NCBI GenBank assembly: GCA_028713655.1
Contig: JAQTNW010000016.1
Location: forward strand, 1 to 64,000
DNA length: 64,000 nt
From: Candidatus Methylacidiphilales bacterium
GTDB lineage: Bacteria > Verrucomicrobiota > Verrucomicrobiia > Methylacidiphilales > JAAUTS01
Direction of reading: 5' to 3'
Under the pieces are notes generated by a model. It made no database searches and was not told the origin of the DNA. It saw only the letters and a program-made list of their open reading frames with translations. Below, in pieces: positions 24,785 through 33,741 of this stretch; position 1 is the stretch's first letter; each line of letters starts with the position of its first letter. A program made the translations under genes and the position numbers.

Positions 24785-26947
24785 TCAAATAAACCAATTA
24801 TGCAAACCAAACTGGGGCGAAGGGCCTTTGAACTCAATCAATCCCCGTTCCGGATAACGCTCCAGTTCCACCCCGTCCTTTAAAACCCGCACCTGAAACG
24901 CCACCGGCACATCCGCCGCAACCACTCCCAGGGCCGCCAGCGGCATCGACATCTCAATCCTCGCCCCGTGCCGCACCTTGACCGCTGTCGCAACCGGATT
25001 GAACCGCACACCGTCATCGCTGGCTTCCACCCGGGCTTGATAATCGCGGTCCTTGCGCTCGATCACAACGCGATTGTGCGCGGGCTTGCAAAAGACCAGC
25101 ACCAGGCCATCCGGCGGTGTTTCCTCGTAATCAAAGCGGAAAAAGAAATCGGTTTCGTTGAAACCAAAATAGATCGCTTTCCCCGCACGCCCGGACTGGA
25201 ACATGGCCGTCTGCTGCTGGCGGACATCCAAATAGCCGGAACCCAGCCAGTCATAATAACCCCCGTCGCGCCCGTTCAACACCGGATGGATATAGCTCGC
25301 GGGCTTGACATACGCGGACTGCACTCCGCGCTGCCGGATCGGCACTTCCAGATGCTGCGGCACCGGGACCCCGGCCAGGCGGTACACATTTTGCAAATGT
25401 TTCCGGAAAAGCCCGTCAAACAAAAGATCGCTGTCGTTCTGAAAATCGGGGCCATACCACCAAAACCAGTCGCTGCCTTCGGCGGCATAAATTTCAAGCC
25501 ACGCTTCCGCGCGCTTTTTCTCGTCCAATCCCTGACTGATTGCCTGCACTAAAAATTCGCGTGTCTTTGCCAGCCATTCCCATGCCCGGTTCTCCTCCGG
25601 GTCGCCAATCCAGATGTCAAAGTCGCCATGGATCCACGAACCCGTGTGCAGCGCGGACGCCTTGGGACAATCCCCCGCTTCGTCAAAATAATCCCCCAGC
25701 CGTCGCACGGCCAGTTTTCCGCTGCGCAAAATACCCTCGTAGAAGGTTGACAGGAACTGTTCCCCGCCGTCGGCGAACGCTTCCCACGCATTCTCGCCGT
25801 CCAGGGCCAGCAAAACCGCCCCGCTTTTTTCGGGAACCACGTCTGCGAGATGTTCAAGGTGATGAACCAGGTAATCAGCGGAATCGCGGGCTGAGTTCCG
25901 CGCCGAGTTGAATCCGATAAAATCCGAGAGTGGCCGCTCGCGGAACATGCCCTTGACCCGCGCTCCCATGCACTCAAATTCCCAGCCTTGAAACAACTCG
26001 AGATGATTGACCTTCCGGCTGTTGTGGACCGGATCCAGCGCCAGGCTCCGGAACAGAACCTCCTCGTCCGTGCAAAAATATTCAATCCCCGCCTCGGCGA
26101 ACAAGGGCAACAACTCGGGAGCCACGGATCCCTCGGACGGCCACAACCCGCGGGCCCGGCGTCCGAATGTTTTTTCATGCAACTCCTGCGCCAGCCGCAG
26201 TTGGGCCCTGACATCCTCCGGGGCTGAAAAACGGGGAGGCAATTCACGCCCTGGCATGCAGCGCGTCGCAAAATCTGTGTCATACACCAACGGCATGATC
26301 GGGTGGAAAAACGGCGTGGTGGTGATTTCCACGCGGTGTTCTTCCTGCGCCTCGCGGTAAAGTCCGAGCACCTGGCTGATGATTTCGCGGTGGATGTCCA
26401 GTACCCGCAATTTTTCCGCCTCGGTGAAATCACGCCCCTTTCTTTTCAATTCGGCCAGTTCCGGGTATCGTTTGCACGCGCTGAAACCGCACCAGACCAG
26501 ATTGTACCAAACCTGCAGGTCGCGATAATCCTGTTCTGTAAAAAGGGCGGCGCTTTCCGCCAGGGACGCGGGGTTGTATTGCCTTCCGCGCAATTCCAGG
26601 AGCTGGAGATAGCGGGGATGCGGCTCGATGCAGGTGGCGCAGTTGATTTTGAAAAAATTGACCAGGATGTTTTTTTTGTCTTCCGTTTCGAGGGCGGAGG
26701 CGGGTTTCCGGCTCCAATCCTCCCACAAATCGGACACCTCGCGGCCGGCAAGCTCCTGTAATTGCCGTACCAGGACAGGCGTGAAATTAAAATTCAGGCG
26801 TAGTTCGGGATAGCGGCCTGCCAGATCGATCATGTCGAGGTACCCCTTCGCCGCGTGCAGGCGCACCCAGGGCATCAGCGCGGTCCGGGTCAGCGGGTCC
26901 ACGTAATACGGCTGGTGCATGTGCCAGAGGAAAAGCACATTAATCAT
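24785..26947 (-). CDS. GH57 alpha-amylase/amylopullulanase-like
   Basis: 720 residues with HMHQPYYVD at the start, nucleophile Glu272 in GLWPSEGSVAPE and acid/base Asp383 in ALDGENAWE, the pattern of the long-chain GH57 alpha-amylases and amylopullulanases. A C-terminal region (about 480-720) is beta-rich. No signal peptide is seen, so it acts on intracellular alpha-glucan. Its start overlaps the galT stop by 8 bases. It differs enough from the downstream GH57 enzyme that they are not recent duplicates. Confidence 0.88.
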   Translation of the reverse strand: MINVLFLWHMHQPYYVDPLTRTALMPWVRLHAAKGYLDMIDLAGRYPELRLNFNFTPVLVRQLQELAGREVSDLWEDWSRKPASALETEDKKNILVNFFKINCATCIEPHPRYLQLLELRGRQYNPASLAESAALFTEQDYRDLQVWYNLVWCGFSACKRYPELAELKRKGRDFTEAEKLRVLDIHREIISQVLGLYREAQEEHRVEITTTPFFHPIMPLVYDTDFATRCMPGRELPPRFSAPEDVRAQLRLAQELHEKTFGRRARGLWPSEGSVAPELLPLFAEAGIEYFCTDEEVLFRSLALDPVHNSRKVNHLELFQGWEFECMGARVKGMFRERPLSDFIGFNSARNSARDSADYLVHHLEHLADVVPEKSGAVLLALDGENAWEAFADGGEQFLSTFYEGILRSGKLAVRRLGDYFDEAGDCPKASALHTGSWIHGDFDIWIGDPEENRAWEWLAKTREFLVQAISQGLDEKKRAEAWLEIYAAEGSDWFWWYGPDFQNDSDLLFDGLFRKHLQNVYRLAGVPVPQHLEVPIRQRGVQSAYVKPASYIHPVLNGRDGGYYDWLGSGYLDVRQQQTAMFQSGRAGKAIYFGFNETDFFFRFDYEETPPDGLVLVFCKPAHNRVVIERKDRDYQARVEASDDGVRFNPVATAVKVRHGARIEMSMPLAALGVVAADVPVAFQVRVLKDGVELERYPERGLIEFKGPSPQFGLHNWFI

Positions 26948-27968
26948 CGGTCTTCACCTCCTTCAGGAAGCGCGCCGCCACTTCCGGAAACACCGGGTTG
27001 ATATAGAAACCGGTTCCAAATTCAAACCCGGCAATGCCGGACAAACGCGGCAGGATTTCAATGTGCCAGCGGAAATCAAACTCGGTCGCCGCCCCGTCTT
27101 CGCTTCCGCCCCGCCGGATCGGCGCGGTGTGCAGGATCAGGTTGTAACTGGGCCGCTCCAGGCCGATGCGATAGGCCATCAGGATTTTTTTCAGAATGTC
27201 CGCCAGCAGGACAAGCTCATGGTCGGTGCAAAGATGAAAATCCGCGCGCTGCTGCTTGGGCATGATGCAAACCTCAAACGGAAAACGGCAGGCAAAGGGG
27301 CAGAACACCGCGTAGCCCGCATTCTCAAAAACCAGCCTTTCGCCCGATTTGATTTCCGCCCGCAGGATATCTTCAAATAGATTCCGGTCTTTCTGGGCAA
27401 AATACAGGCTGCTGGCATCGACCTTGTCCTTCATATTCACCGGCACAACCGGCAGGGCAATAATCTGGGAGTGCGGATGCCGGATCGATGCGCCGGCAAA
27501 AACCCCGACATTTTTAAACGGCAGGAGATAGCGAAAGCGCAGGTCCCGCATCAAATCCACGATCCGCGCGCGGTAGGCCTTCAACACAAGAACGACGTTT
27601 TCCAACGGCTGCTGCTCCAGCTCCAAATCGGGCTTCGGAGTTTCAATCACCACCTCATGCGCCCCGATGGCGTTCATTTTATCGTAAAATCCGACGGCTT
27701 CCTTGTTCAACTCGCCCTCCACACGCAACGCGGGGAAACGGTTCGGCACCACCCGCACCTTCCAGCCCGGCCCGTTTGGCGCGGAACCGGGATCACGGAT
27801 CGCAAAAACCTCCGGCGGCGTGAAGGCCTCGCGGCCTTCGATAAAGGGATCTTCCACTTCCTTGCCGTCATCCGCCGGATGGAAATTGTACTGGATGGGG
27901 CGGCGCAGCCGCTCCGGGCTGAACACCACCCATCTTCCGGTCACTGGATCTTTGCGGATTTCAGACAT
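26940..27968 (-). CDS. galT: Galactose-1-phosphate uridylyltransferase family
   Basis: 342 residues. The active-site motif is HPHSQ (His164-Pro-His166-Ser-Gln168), where His166 forms the UMP intermediate. The N-terminal part has RWVVFSPERLRRP and VVPNRFPAL, as in GalT and the archaeal/thermophile hexose-1-phosphate uridylyl/adenylyltransferases. The C-terminus has a second HIT-like motif (WHIEILPR). It swaps UDP (or possibly ADP) between glucose and galactose phosphates. Its place between glgA and the GH57 genes suggests nucleotide-sugar supply or sugar-phosphate handling for glycogen, rather than galactose use alone. Confidence 0.87.
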   Translation of the reverse strand: MSEIRKDPVTGRWVVFSPERLRRPIQYNFHPADDGKEVEDPFIEGREAFTPPEVFAIRDPGSAPNGPGWKVRVVPNRFPALRVEGELNKEAVGFYDKMNAIGAHEVVIETPKPDLELEQQPLENVVLVLKAYRARIVDLMRDLRFRYLLPFKNVGVFAGASIRHPHSQIIALPVVPVNMKDKVDASSLYFAQKDRNLFEDILRAEIKSGERLVFENAGYAVFCPFACRFPFEVCIMPKQQRADFHLCTDHELVLLADILKKILMAYRIGLERPSYNLILHTAPIRRGGSEDGAATEFDFRWHIEILPRLSGIAGFEFGTGFYINPVFPEVAARFLKEVKTDD

Positions 27969-27973
27969 GAATA

Positions 27974-29389
27974 TTATCCGATCAGTTGATGATACACTTT
28001 TTCATAAAACGGCACACGCGAATCCCACGAGTCGTTCCGCGACATCCCGTTCTTTTGCAATTGCTCCCAAACCTTCTTTTTTTCAAACGCGGCCAGTGCG
28101 CGCCGGATTGCAGCGAGAAAGCTTTCCGGCGTATAGGCCTGGAATTTGAATCCGTCGGCCCCGGTCCCGCCGTCCTGGACCGAATCGCTCAACCCGCCCA
28201 CATCATGCACCACCGGCACCGTGCCGTAGCGCATGCTGTAAAACTGGTTCAACCCACAGGGCTCAAACCGCGACGGCATGAGAAACAAGTCGCAGCCCGC
28301 CTCGATCCGGTGCGCCAGTTTTTCATCAAACCCGATCCGCGCCGCCACCCGGCCCGGGCGTTCGACGGCCAGTTGACGGAACCGGTCCTCCAGCGCCGGG
28401 TCTCCCGATCCTAACAAAATAAAACGCGCGCCTTCGTCCAGCAGGGCGGGCAGCACCGACAATATCAGGTCAAACCCCTTTTGCTCCGCGAGCCGTGAGA
28501 CGCAGCCGAACAGGGGTTTGCCTGCGTCTTCCAGCCCAAATTCCGCCAGCAGGGCTTCCTTGCACTTCCGTTTTCCGCCGGGATTTTCCGCGGAATAATT
28601 CGCCTCAATCCAGGAATCGCTTTCCGGGTTCCATAAATCGGCATCGATCCCGTTCAGGATTCCCGTCAGGTCACCGGTCCGCGCCGTCAGGGCGCCGTTC
28701 AACCCGCAGCCGAATTCCTCCTCCTGAATCTCGCGCGCATAGTTCGGACTCACAGTGGTGACAGAATCAGCAAGCAGAATGCCACCTTTGAGCAAATTCA
28801 GGCGCCCATAGTATTCATAGGAGTGCGGCTGGAAAAAATCATCCCCCAGCCCGGACGTCTCGAAACTTCTTGCTGGAAATATCCCCTGATAGGCCAGGTT
28901 GTGGACCGTCAAAACCGTCTTATACGGCAGTTGCCAGGCCCGCACCAGGCCGGGAATCAAGGCCGTCTGCCAGTCATTGGCATGCAGGATTTCCGGCAAC
29001 GGTTCCAGGCATTCCGCCAGGCCCGTCACCGCCTTGCAAAAAAATATAAACCGCGCCGCGTTGTCGAAATAATCCCCGCTGTCCGTGCCATACAACGACC
29101 CGCGGTCGAAAAACTCGTCCCGCTCCACCGCGAACAACGTGACCCCGTCCCGCGTCACCCCTTCCCAAATCCTCGCCGGCAACGGCCCCTCCTCCATCTC
29201 AACTTTCACCGAGAGTTCGGTTGGCGCCAATTCTTTGAGTGATTCCCTGAGTTCACGATACAGCGGCACGACAATCGACACGCTGTGCCCGCGCGCGCGA
29301 AGCACCGCGGGCAGCGCCGCCAGCACGTCCCCCAGCCCGCCGGTCTTGGCATGGGGCGTCACCTCGCTTGCTGCGAATAAGATATTCAT
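27974..29389 (-). CDS. glgA: Glycogen synthase (ADP-glucose)
   Basis: 471 residues, GT5. The start is MNILFAASEVTPHAKTGGLGDV with Lys15 in the K-T-G-G-L motif that binds ADP-glucose. Further motifs are HANDWQTAL, VHNLAYQG and, in the C-terminal domain, FGCVSRLAEQKGFDL and PSRFEPCGLNQFYSMRYG with the E-x7-E pattern. It extends alpha-1,4-glucan chains. It heads a minus-strand operon (glgA-galT-GH57-GH57) and is divergent from rnr across only 28 bases. Confidence 0.93.
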   Translation of the reverse strand: MNILFAASEVTPHAKTGGLGDVLAALPAVLRARGHSVSIVVPLYRELRESLKELAPTELSVKVEMEEGPLPARIWEGVTRDGVTLFAVERDEFFDRGSLYGTDSGDYFDNAARFIFFCKAVTGLAECLEPLPEILHANDWQTALIPGLVRAWQLPYKTVLTVHNLAYQGIFPARSFETSGLGDDFFQPHSYEYYGRLNLLKGGILLADSVTTVSPNYAREIQEEEFGCGLNGALTARTGDLTGILNGIDADLWNPESDSWIEANYSAENPGGKRKCKEALLAEFGLEDAGKPLFGCVSRLAEQKGFDLILSVLPALLDEGARFILLGSGDPALEDRFRQLAVERPGRVAARIGFDEKLAHRIEAGCDLFLMPSRFEPCGLNQFYSMRYGTVPVVHDVGGLSDSVQDGGTGADGFKFQAYTPESFLAAIRRALAAFEKKKVWEQLQKNGMSRNDSWDSRVPFYEKVYHQLIG

Positions 29390-29417
29390 CTGAAAAACTT
29401 TTGTTTATCCTCTGCTC

Positions 29418-31544
29418 ATGCCTTCCAAAACCGACCTGTCCGCCATCCTGCTCCGACTGATGGCACAACCCGGATATCAACCATTAAACGAAAATCAGTT
29501 GGAACGTAAACTTAAACTTTCCGAGCAGCGCCGGAAAGAACTCCCTTCTTTGCTCCAAAAACTCGAGCTCGACGGCCAAATCGCCCGCATCCGCAAGGAT
29601 TGCTGGGTGCTGCCCCAGGAGGCCGAACTGGTCACCGGCGTCATCAATTTTAACGAAAAGGGCTTCGCATTCCTCATCCGCGAGGACAAGGGCGAGGACC
29701 TCTACATCGCTGCGGAAGACACCGGAACCGCCATGCACCAGGATGTGGTCGTGGCGCGCATCCAACCCGCCGTCCGCGGAGGCCGCTTCGCCGATAAAAA
29801 ACAGGCCCGCGTCATTCGCATCCTCAAACGCCGCCGCACCACACTGGTCGGCACGCTTGAAAAATCCGGGCGTTTCTATTATGTGGTCCCTTCCGACAGG
29901 CGCTACATCCAGAACGTCTATGTCCCCCAGCCCTCGCCCCAAGATACGGTTCCTAACGTCCAAATAGATGATAAGGTTGTTGTCCGGCTGGAGGAATGGA
30001 CCTCCCGCCACCTCAATCCCGAGGGCGTCATTATCGAACGCCTTGGCCGCACGGGCGATCCCGGCCTCGATATTCTTTCCATCATCCGCAAACATGAGCT
30101 CCCGGACGAGTTTCCCTCCGCTGTGCTGGCCGAGCTGGCCTCGTTCCAGAAACCCGAAGGCGATGCCAAGGCAGACGATTTGGCCGAACGGCTCGATCTC
30201 CGCCACGATTTCATCATCACCATCGACCCCGATACGGCCAAGGATTTCGACGACGCCATTTCCGTGCGCCGCATGGGACGAGACCTGTGGGAGGTCGGCA
30301 TCCACATCGCCGACGTTTCGCATTATGTCAGGCCGGGCAGCGAACTCGACAAGGAGGCCGCCAAACGCGGCAACAGCGTTTATCTCGTCAATCAGGTGAT
30401 TCCCATGCTGCCGGAGGAACTTTCCAACGGCCTCTGCTCACTCAACCCGCATGTGGACCGGTTGACATATTCCGTCATGGCCACCCTCGACCAGACCGGC
30501 CACCCGCGCAATTGGAAGATCACCCGCTCCATCATCCATTCCAAACACCGTCTCAGCTACCAGCAGGCCTTCACGCGCCTGCAGCGCAAGCCCCAGGACG
30601 CTCTCGACACGTTCCTGCACGACGCCTGGAAAATCGCGTCCGTCCTGCGCTCGCGCCGTTTTGCGGGAGGCGCGCTCGACCTCGAAATGCCCGAGGTCAA
30701 GGTGTATTGCGACGAGCAGGGCCGCCCCACGTCCATCCAAAAGGTCGAGAACGACATCTCGCACCAGTTGATCGAGGAGTTCATGCTGCTGGCGAACGAG
30801 ATTGTCGCCACCGATTTGAAGAGGTCCTCCAAGCCCGCCATTTACCGCATTCACGAGTCTCCCGACCCGGAGAAGCTGCTGGAGTTGCGTGAGATTTTAA
30901 AAATCCACGGTGTCAAGGTGGGCGATATGACCCAGAAGCGCGAAGTGCAGAAGGCGCTCAAACTCATCGAAGGCCTGCCCGAACAACACGCGCTGAAGGT
31001 TGCCGTCCTGCGCTCATTCAAGCGCGCGATCTACGACACCCGCCCCATCGGCCATTACGGCCTGGCGAAATCCAATTACACCCACTTCACCTCGCCCATT
31101 CGCCGCTACTCCGACCTGATCGTGCATCGCGCCCTGGCCTTGAAAAAGAAAGGCCTGGGCTATCCCTCGATGGACGAACTGACAAAACTGGCCAAATACA
31201 TCAGCCAGACCGAACGCAGCGCCGCCGAGGCCGAGGAAGAATCGATCCGGTTGAAAAAGTTCGAATTCTTCGCCGCCCAGTTGAATGCCGCGAAGCCGCA
31301 AAGCTTCCCCGCCATCATCATGGACGTGCAGAATTTCGGCATGTTCGTCGAACTGCCCGATTTTCTGCTCAGCGGGCTGGTGCATGTCTCGGCCATGAAG
31401 GACGACTTTTATTATTACGACGAACGCAGCCGCGGATTTGTCGGCAAAAAAACCAGGCGCAAATACACCATCGGCCAGACCGTCAAGGTCCGCGTCGAAC
31501 GGATCGACCCGCTCAAACAGCAGATCGACTTCCGGCTGGGCTAA
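29418..31544 (+). CDS. rnr: Ribonuclease R
   Basis: 708 residues in the usual order: N-terminal helical/HTH part, cold-shock domains around VTGVINFNEKGFAFL, the RNB catalytic domain with DPDTAKDFDDAI (metal Asp residues) and the TSPIRRYSDLIVHR motif, then a C-terminal S1 domain (SFPAIIMDVQNFGMFVEL). It degrades structured RNA 3' to 5'. It lacks the long Lys-rich tail of the E. coli enzyme. The divergent glgA start is 28 bases away, so promoters must overlap one or both coding regions. Confidence 0.93.
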   Translation: MPSKTDLSAILLRLMAQPGYQPLNENQLERKLKLSEQRRKELPSLLQKLELDGQIARIRKDCWVLPQEAELVTGVINFNEKGFAFLIREDKGEDLYIAAEDTGTAMHQDVVVARIQPAVRGGRFADKKQARVIRILKRRRTTLVGTLEKSGRFYYVVPSDRRYIQNVYVPQPSPQDTVPNVQIDDKVVVRLEEWTSRHLNPEGVIIERLGRTGDPGLDILSIIRKHELPDEFPSAVLAELASFQKPEGDAKADDLAERLDLRHDFIITIDPDTAKDFDDAISVRRMGRDLWEVGIHIADVSHYVRPGSELDKEAAKRGNSVYLVNQVIPMLPEELSNGLCSLNPHVDRLTYSVMATLDQTGHPRNWKITRSIIHSKHRLSYQQAFTRLQRKPQDALDTFLHDAWKIASVLRSRRFAGGALDLEMPEVKVYCDEQGRPTSIQKVENDISHQLIEEFMLLANEIVATDLKRSSKPAIYRIHESPDPEKLLELREILKIHGVKVGDMTQKREVQKALKLIEGLPEQHALKVAVLRSFKRAIYDTRPIGHYGLAKSNYTHFTSPIRRYSDLIVHRALALKKKGLGYPSMDELTKLAKYISQTERSAAEAEEESIRLKKFEFFAAQLNAAKPQSFPAIIMDVQNFGMFVELPDFLLSGLVHVSAMKDDFYYYDERSRGFVGKKTRRKYTIGQTVKVRVERIDPLKQQIDFRLG

Positions 31545-31559
31545 AGGCAAAGACAAACG

Positions 31560-31815
31560 ATTCACCTCAGAGGCGCAGAGAACGCGGAGTGGGAATACAA
31601 TTTTAGGTTGGCGCCATCTGCCTCTATTCCCCTGAAAAGGAGGAAGACAAGGGGGTTGGTGTTATCTCCGAAAAATACAAAGAATGCTGTTTCGGCCCAA
31701 GGACGCTTTCGCGCTCGCGACGCATGTCGGAGTTCGCGGCCAAACGTGTTTCAGCTTTCAGACCTTCCCGTTCTTTGCGGTCTTCCTGTAAAATTGTCTC
31801 TCTTTGTGGTTTAAT
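31560..31815. repeat. Modular repeat cluster (left flank of the toxin-antitoxin pair)
   Basis: No gene is supported from 31545 to 31828. It contains a gaggcgcagagaacgcgg word, a segment (31608-31670) inverted relative to 35857-35916, the palindrome gctcgcgacgcatgtcggag (31713-31732), and a 42-base word at 31749-31790 ending ttctttgcggtcttcctgta. That word recurs in the same orientation at 32659-32700 and 35974-36014. Short reading frames here are repeat-derived. Confidence 0.65.
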
Positions 31816-31828
31816 CCAACTCACCGCC

Positions 31829-32341
31829 TCATGGCTGTGATGCCAACGCCTCTTGGATCGTTTTTACCGGCAGAAATAATTCAAGTTCGTTGGACGGCAA
31901 AGGAACAAAGCCAAACTGCTCATAGTAGCGTTTGGCTTCCGCGTCTTTGGCATCGACAAACAGGCCAATCCCGCCCGCCATGTTGAAAATCCCAATAAAC
32001 TTCCCCATTGCCGCAACCAGAAGTGCTTTCCCGATGCCTTGCCGTTGATATTCTTTGGCAACCGCCAATCGCCCAAGCCTGACAGCCGACACATCACGCG
32101 GCAGTTTCCGGGCTTCTTCCGCCGAAAGCGATTCCGATTTTATCTGGCAGAGATTGAGGGAGAAAAATCCCACGATAGGCTTCGGCACGGATGCTCCCTC
32201 ATCCACCAAAACAAATGTCCGTGAAATTCCGCGCTCCGCATGTTGGCGCGCCGTTTGTTTCAAAAACAGATTGAGCGGTTCATTCCCGCAGTCGAACCCG
32301 TCCCTGTCATGAGACTTCGACAGCAGTTCAATTTTACGCAC
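31829..32341 (-). CDS. GNAT acetyltransferase toxin (TacT-like)
   Basis: 170 residues. It starts MRKIELLSKSHDRDGFDCGN, the typical opening of the toxin group (FDCGxxxLNxFL). The acetyl-CoA site is VRLGRLAVAKEYQRQGIGKALL, and the C-terminal GLFVDAKDAEAKRYYEQFGF carries the catalytic-type Tyr. This family acetylates charged aminoacyl-tRNA and stops translation when not neutralised. It overlaps its antitoxin gene by 8 bases. Flanking repeats suggest the pair arrived or moved as a cassette. Confidence 0.87.
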   Translation of the reverse strand: MRKIELLSKSHDRDGFDCGNEPLNLFLKQTARQHAERGISRTFVLVDEGASVPKPIVGFFSLNLCQIKSESLSAEEARKLPRDVSAVRLGRLAVAKEYQRQGIGKALLVAAMGKFIGIFNMAGGIGLFVDAKDAEAKRYYEQFGFVPLPSNELELFLPVKTIQEALASQP

Positions 32342-32618
32342 GTACCGTGCCTTTGAACGCTTTTACCGCGTCCTTGAGACGCTTGTTGGGTTTCGGCGGA
32401 TTGTCGAGCAGTGAAAAAACTTTCCACGCGTCCTTCTGCGAAAGGCGAATGAGCGATTCCCGTTCAATCACCCGCTGCGCCTCCTGATATGCCGTTTGCA
32501 CAACGAACTGGTTGACGGTCGCCCCCAAAAGCTCCGCCGCCTGTTCCAGAGTTCCGCGCACACTGTCCGAAACGCGGGCCGTGATCCTCTTGCGAGGTTC
32601 TTCAATTGCATGCCCCAT
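32334..32618 (-). CDS. DUF1778 antitoxin (TacA-like)
   Basis: The ATG at 32618 gives 94 residues beginning MGHAIEEPRKRITARV; a GTG at 32642 would add eight. It has the ribbon-helix-helix opening (RITARVSDSVRGTLEQAAELLG) and a C-terminal tail that wraps the GNAT toxin (WKVFSLLDNPPKPNKRL). It represses its own operon by binding near the start. The order antitoxin then toxin with overlap is standard for this family. Confidence 0.87.
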   Translation of the reverse strand: MGHAIEEPRKRITARVSDSVRGTLEQAAELLGATVNQFVVQTAYQEAQRVIERESLIRLSQKDAWKVFSLLDNPPKPNKRLKDAVKAFKGTVRA

Positions 32619-32658
32619 GAACAGATGGTGCCACTTTGTCACCGGCTTGTCAACCCTG

Positions 32659-32800
32659 TTCCAGTTTTCAAACCTTCCTGTTCTTTGCGCTCTTCCTGTA
32701 TAAATATACTTTCTTATCCGTATTCATCCGTGGTTATCCGTGGTTTAAAATGTTTTCTTGCGTCTTTGCGCCTCATGCCCTTTACGTTAAATGTTGTTCC
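32659..32800 (+). repeat. Modular repeat cluster (right flank of the toxin-antitoxin pair)
   Basis: Contains the 42-base word (32659-32700), the tccgtggttatccgtggttt module (about 32730-32750) and the word ttcttgcgtctttgcgcctc with tttacgttaaa (32756-32790). It ends 36 bases before the sigma-factor start, so it forms that gene's upstream region. Confidence 0.6.
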
Positions 32801-32835
32801 CTTTTTTATAGACAAAACAAGCGGCCTGATGCGTC

Positions 32836-33351
32836 ATGGCTGTGATGGTACCCAACCCGCTGGAACAGGTTTACGACCGGCATGCCGGGGCTTTGTTTGC
32901 TTTTTTGCTGAACCTGACCTGCTCCGAACCTGACACCCGCGATTTGTTGCAGGAGCTTTTTCTCAAGCTGGCCCGGAAACCCGGATTACTGGCAAAAGCC
33001 CAAAACGAACGCTCCTTTCTTTATCGCACAGCCCATAATCTGTTCATCGACCACTACCGGCGCAAGCGAAGCCGGGAAGATCGCCACGAGACCGCTTCGG
33101 AAGAGATTACTTTGTTGTTTGAAACCCCGGTTGAAAACGCTCTGGACCCGGTGGAAATAGAATCCGCACTCAGTCAATTGCCGGAAGATCAACGCGCCGT
33201 ACTCCATTTGAAAATCTGGGAAAACTACACGTTTCAACAAATTTCCGAAGTATTGGAGATCTCGCTCAACACGGCGGCCAGCAGGTATCGTTATGCTTTA
33301 GACAAATTGAGAGAACATCTGCGTCCTGTTTATGAGCAACGAAATGACTGA
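32836..33351 (+). CDS. ECF-type RNA polymerase sigma factor
   Basis: 171 residues. Region 2 is visible as LEQVYDRHAGALFAFLL through RDLLQELFLKLARKP and RSFLYRTAHNLFIDHYRR; region 4 as ALSQLPEDQRAVLHLKIWEN, then FQQISEVLEISLNTAASRYRYAL. This is the two-domain ECF layout. A second possible ATG is three codons in. The next gene overlaps its 3' end and looks like its anti-sigma. The target regulon is unknown; the two genes after the pair may belong to it. Confidence 0.87.
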   Translation: MAVMVPNPLEQVYDRHAGALFAFLLNLTCSEPDTRDLLQELFLKLARKPGLLAKAQNERSFLYRTAHNLFIDHYRRKRSREDRHETASEEITLLFETPVENALDPVEIESALSQLPEDQRAVLHLKIWENYTFQQISEVLEISLNTAASRYRYALDKLREHLRPVYEQRND

Positions 33352-33703
33352 CGACCTCGAACAACAGTTGCAACGCCTGCGCTTTCGCCCGCTGCCAACG
33401 GCCTGGCGGCGCGAAATCCTGGCTGCTGCGATTCCGGAAAAGTCACAAAGTCCAAGCTCCTTTTTAAGTTTTTTCTACCCTGGGCACTATGCAACGGCTG
33501 CACTGGCCGCTCTCTGGCTTTTGATCTTTGCCTTTCACTTCACGACACCTGACGTGCCCAGGCCATCCGGTCCGGGCATTACAATCGCCCAATTCAAAGC
33601 CATCCAGTTTGAACGCGAATGGGCCATCGCCCAACTGCAGGAACCTGAACTCCGCATCGAAGGGAATCGAATTTCCGCCCCGCTGCACCGACCCAGATCC
33701 TAA
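33332..33703 (+). CDS. Probable membrane-bound anti-sigma factor
   Basis: 123 residues, overlapping the sigma gene by 20 bases. The N-terminal 40 residues are charged and probably cytosolic (DDLEQQLQRLRFRPLPTAWR). One transmembrane helix follows (YATAALAALWLLIFAFHF, about 49-66), then a short periplasmic tail. No zinc-binding HxxxCxxC is present. The role rests on position, topology and size. An alternative start is the second ATG at 33344. Confidence 0.65.
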   Translation: MSNEMTDDLEQQLQRLRFRPLPTAWRREILAAAIPEKSQSPSSFLSFFYPGHYATAALAALWLLIFAFHFTTPDVPRPSGPGITIAQFKAIQFEREWAIAQLQEPELRIEGNRISAPLHRPRS

Positions 33704-33741
33704 ACATCCAAACCCAGCTAAGCCTAACCCTATATTCGTTT

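Noticed and set aside
25549-26433. Minus-strand second frame of 294 codons within the GH57 gene
   Set aside because: Overlaps the GH57 frame on the same strand; Arg/Ser/Cys-rich composition and no motif.
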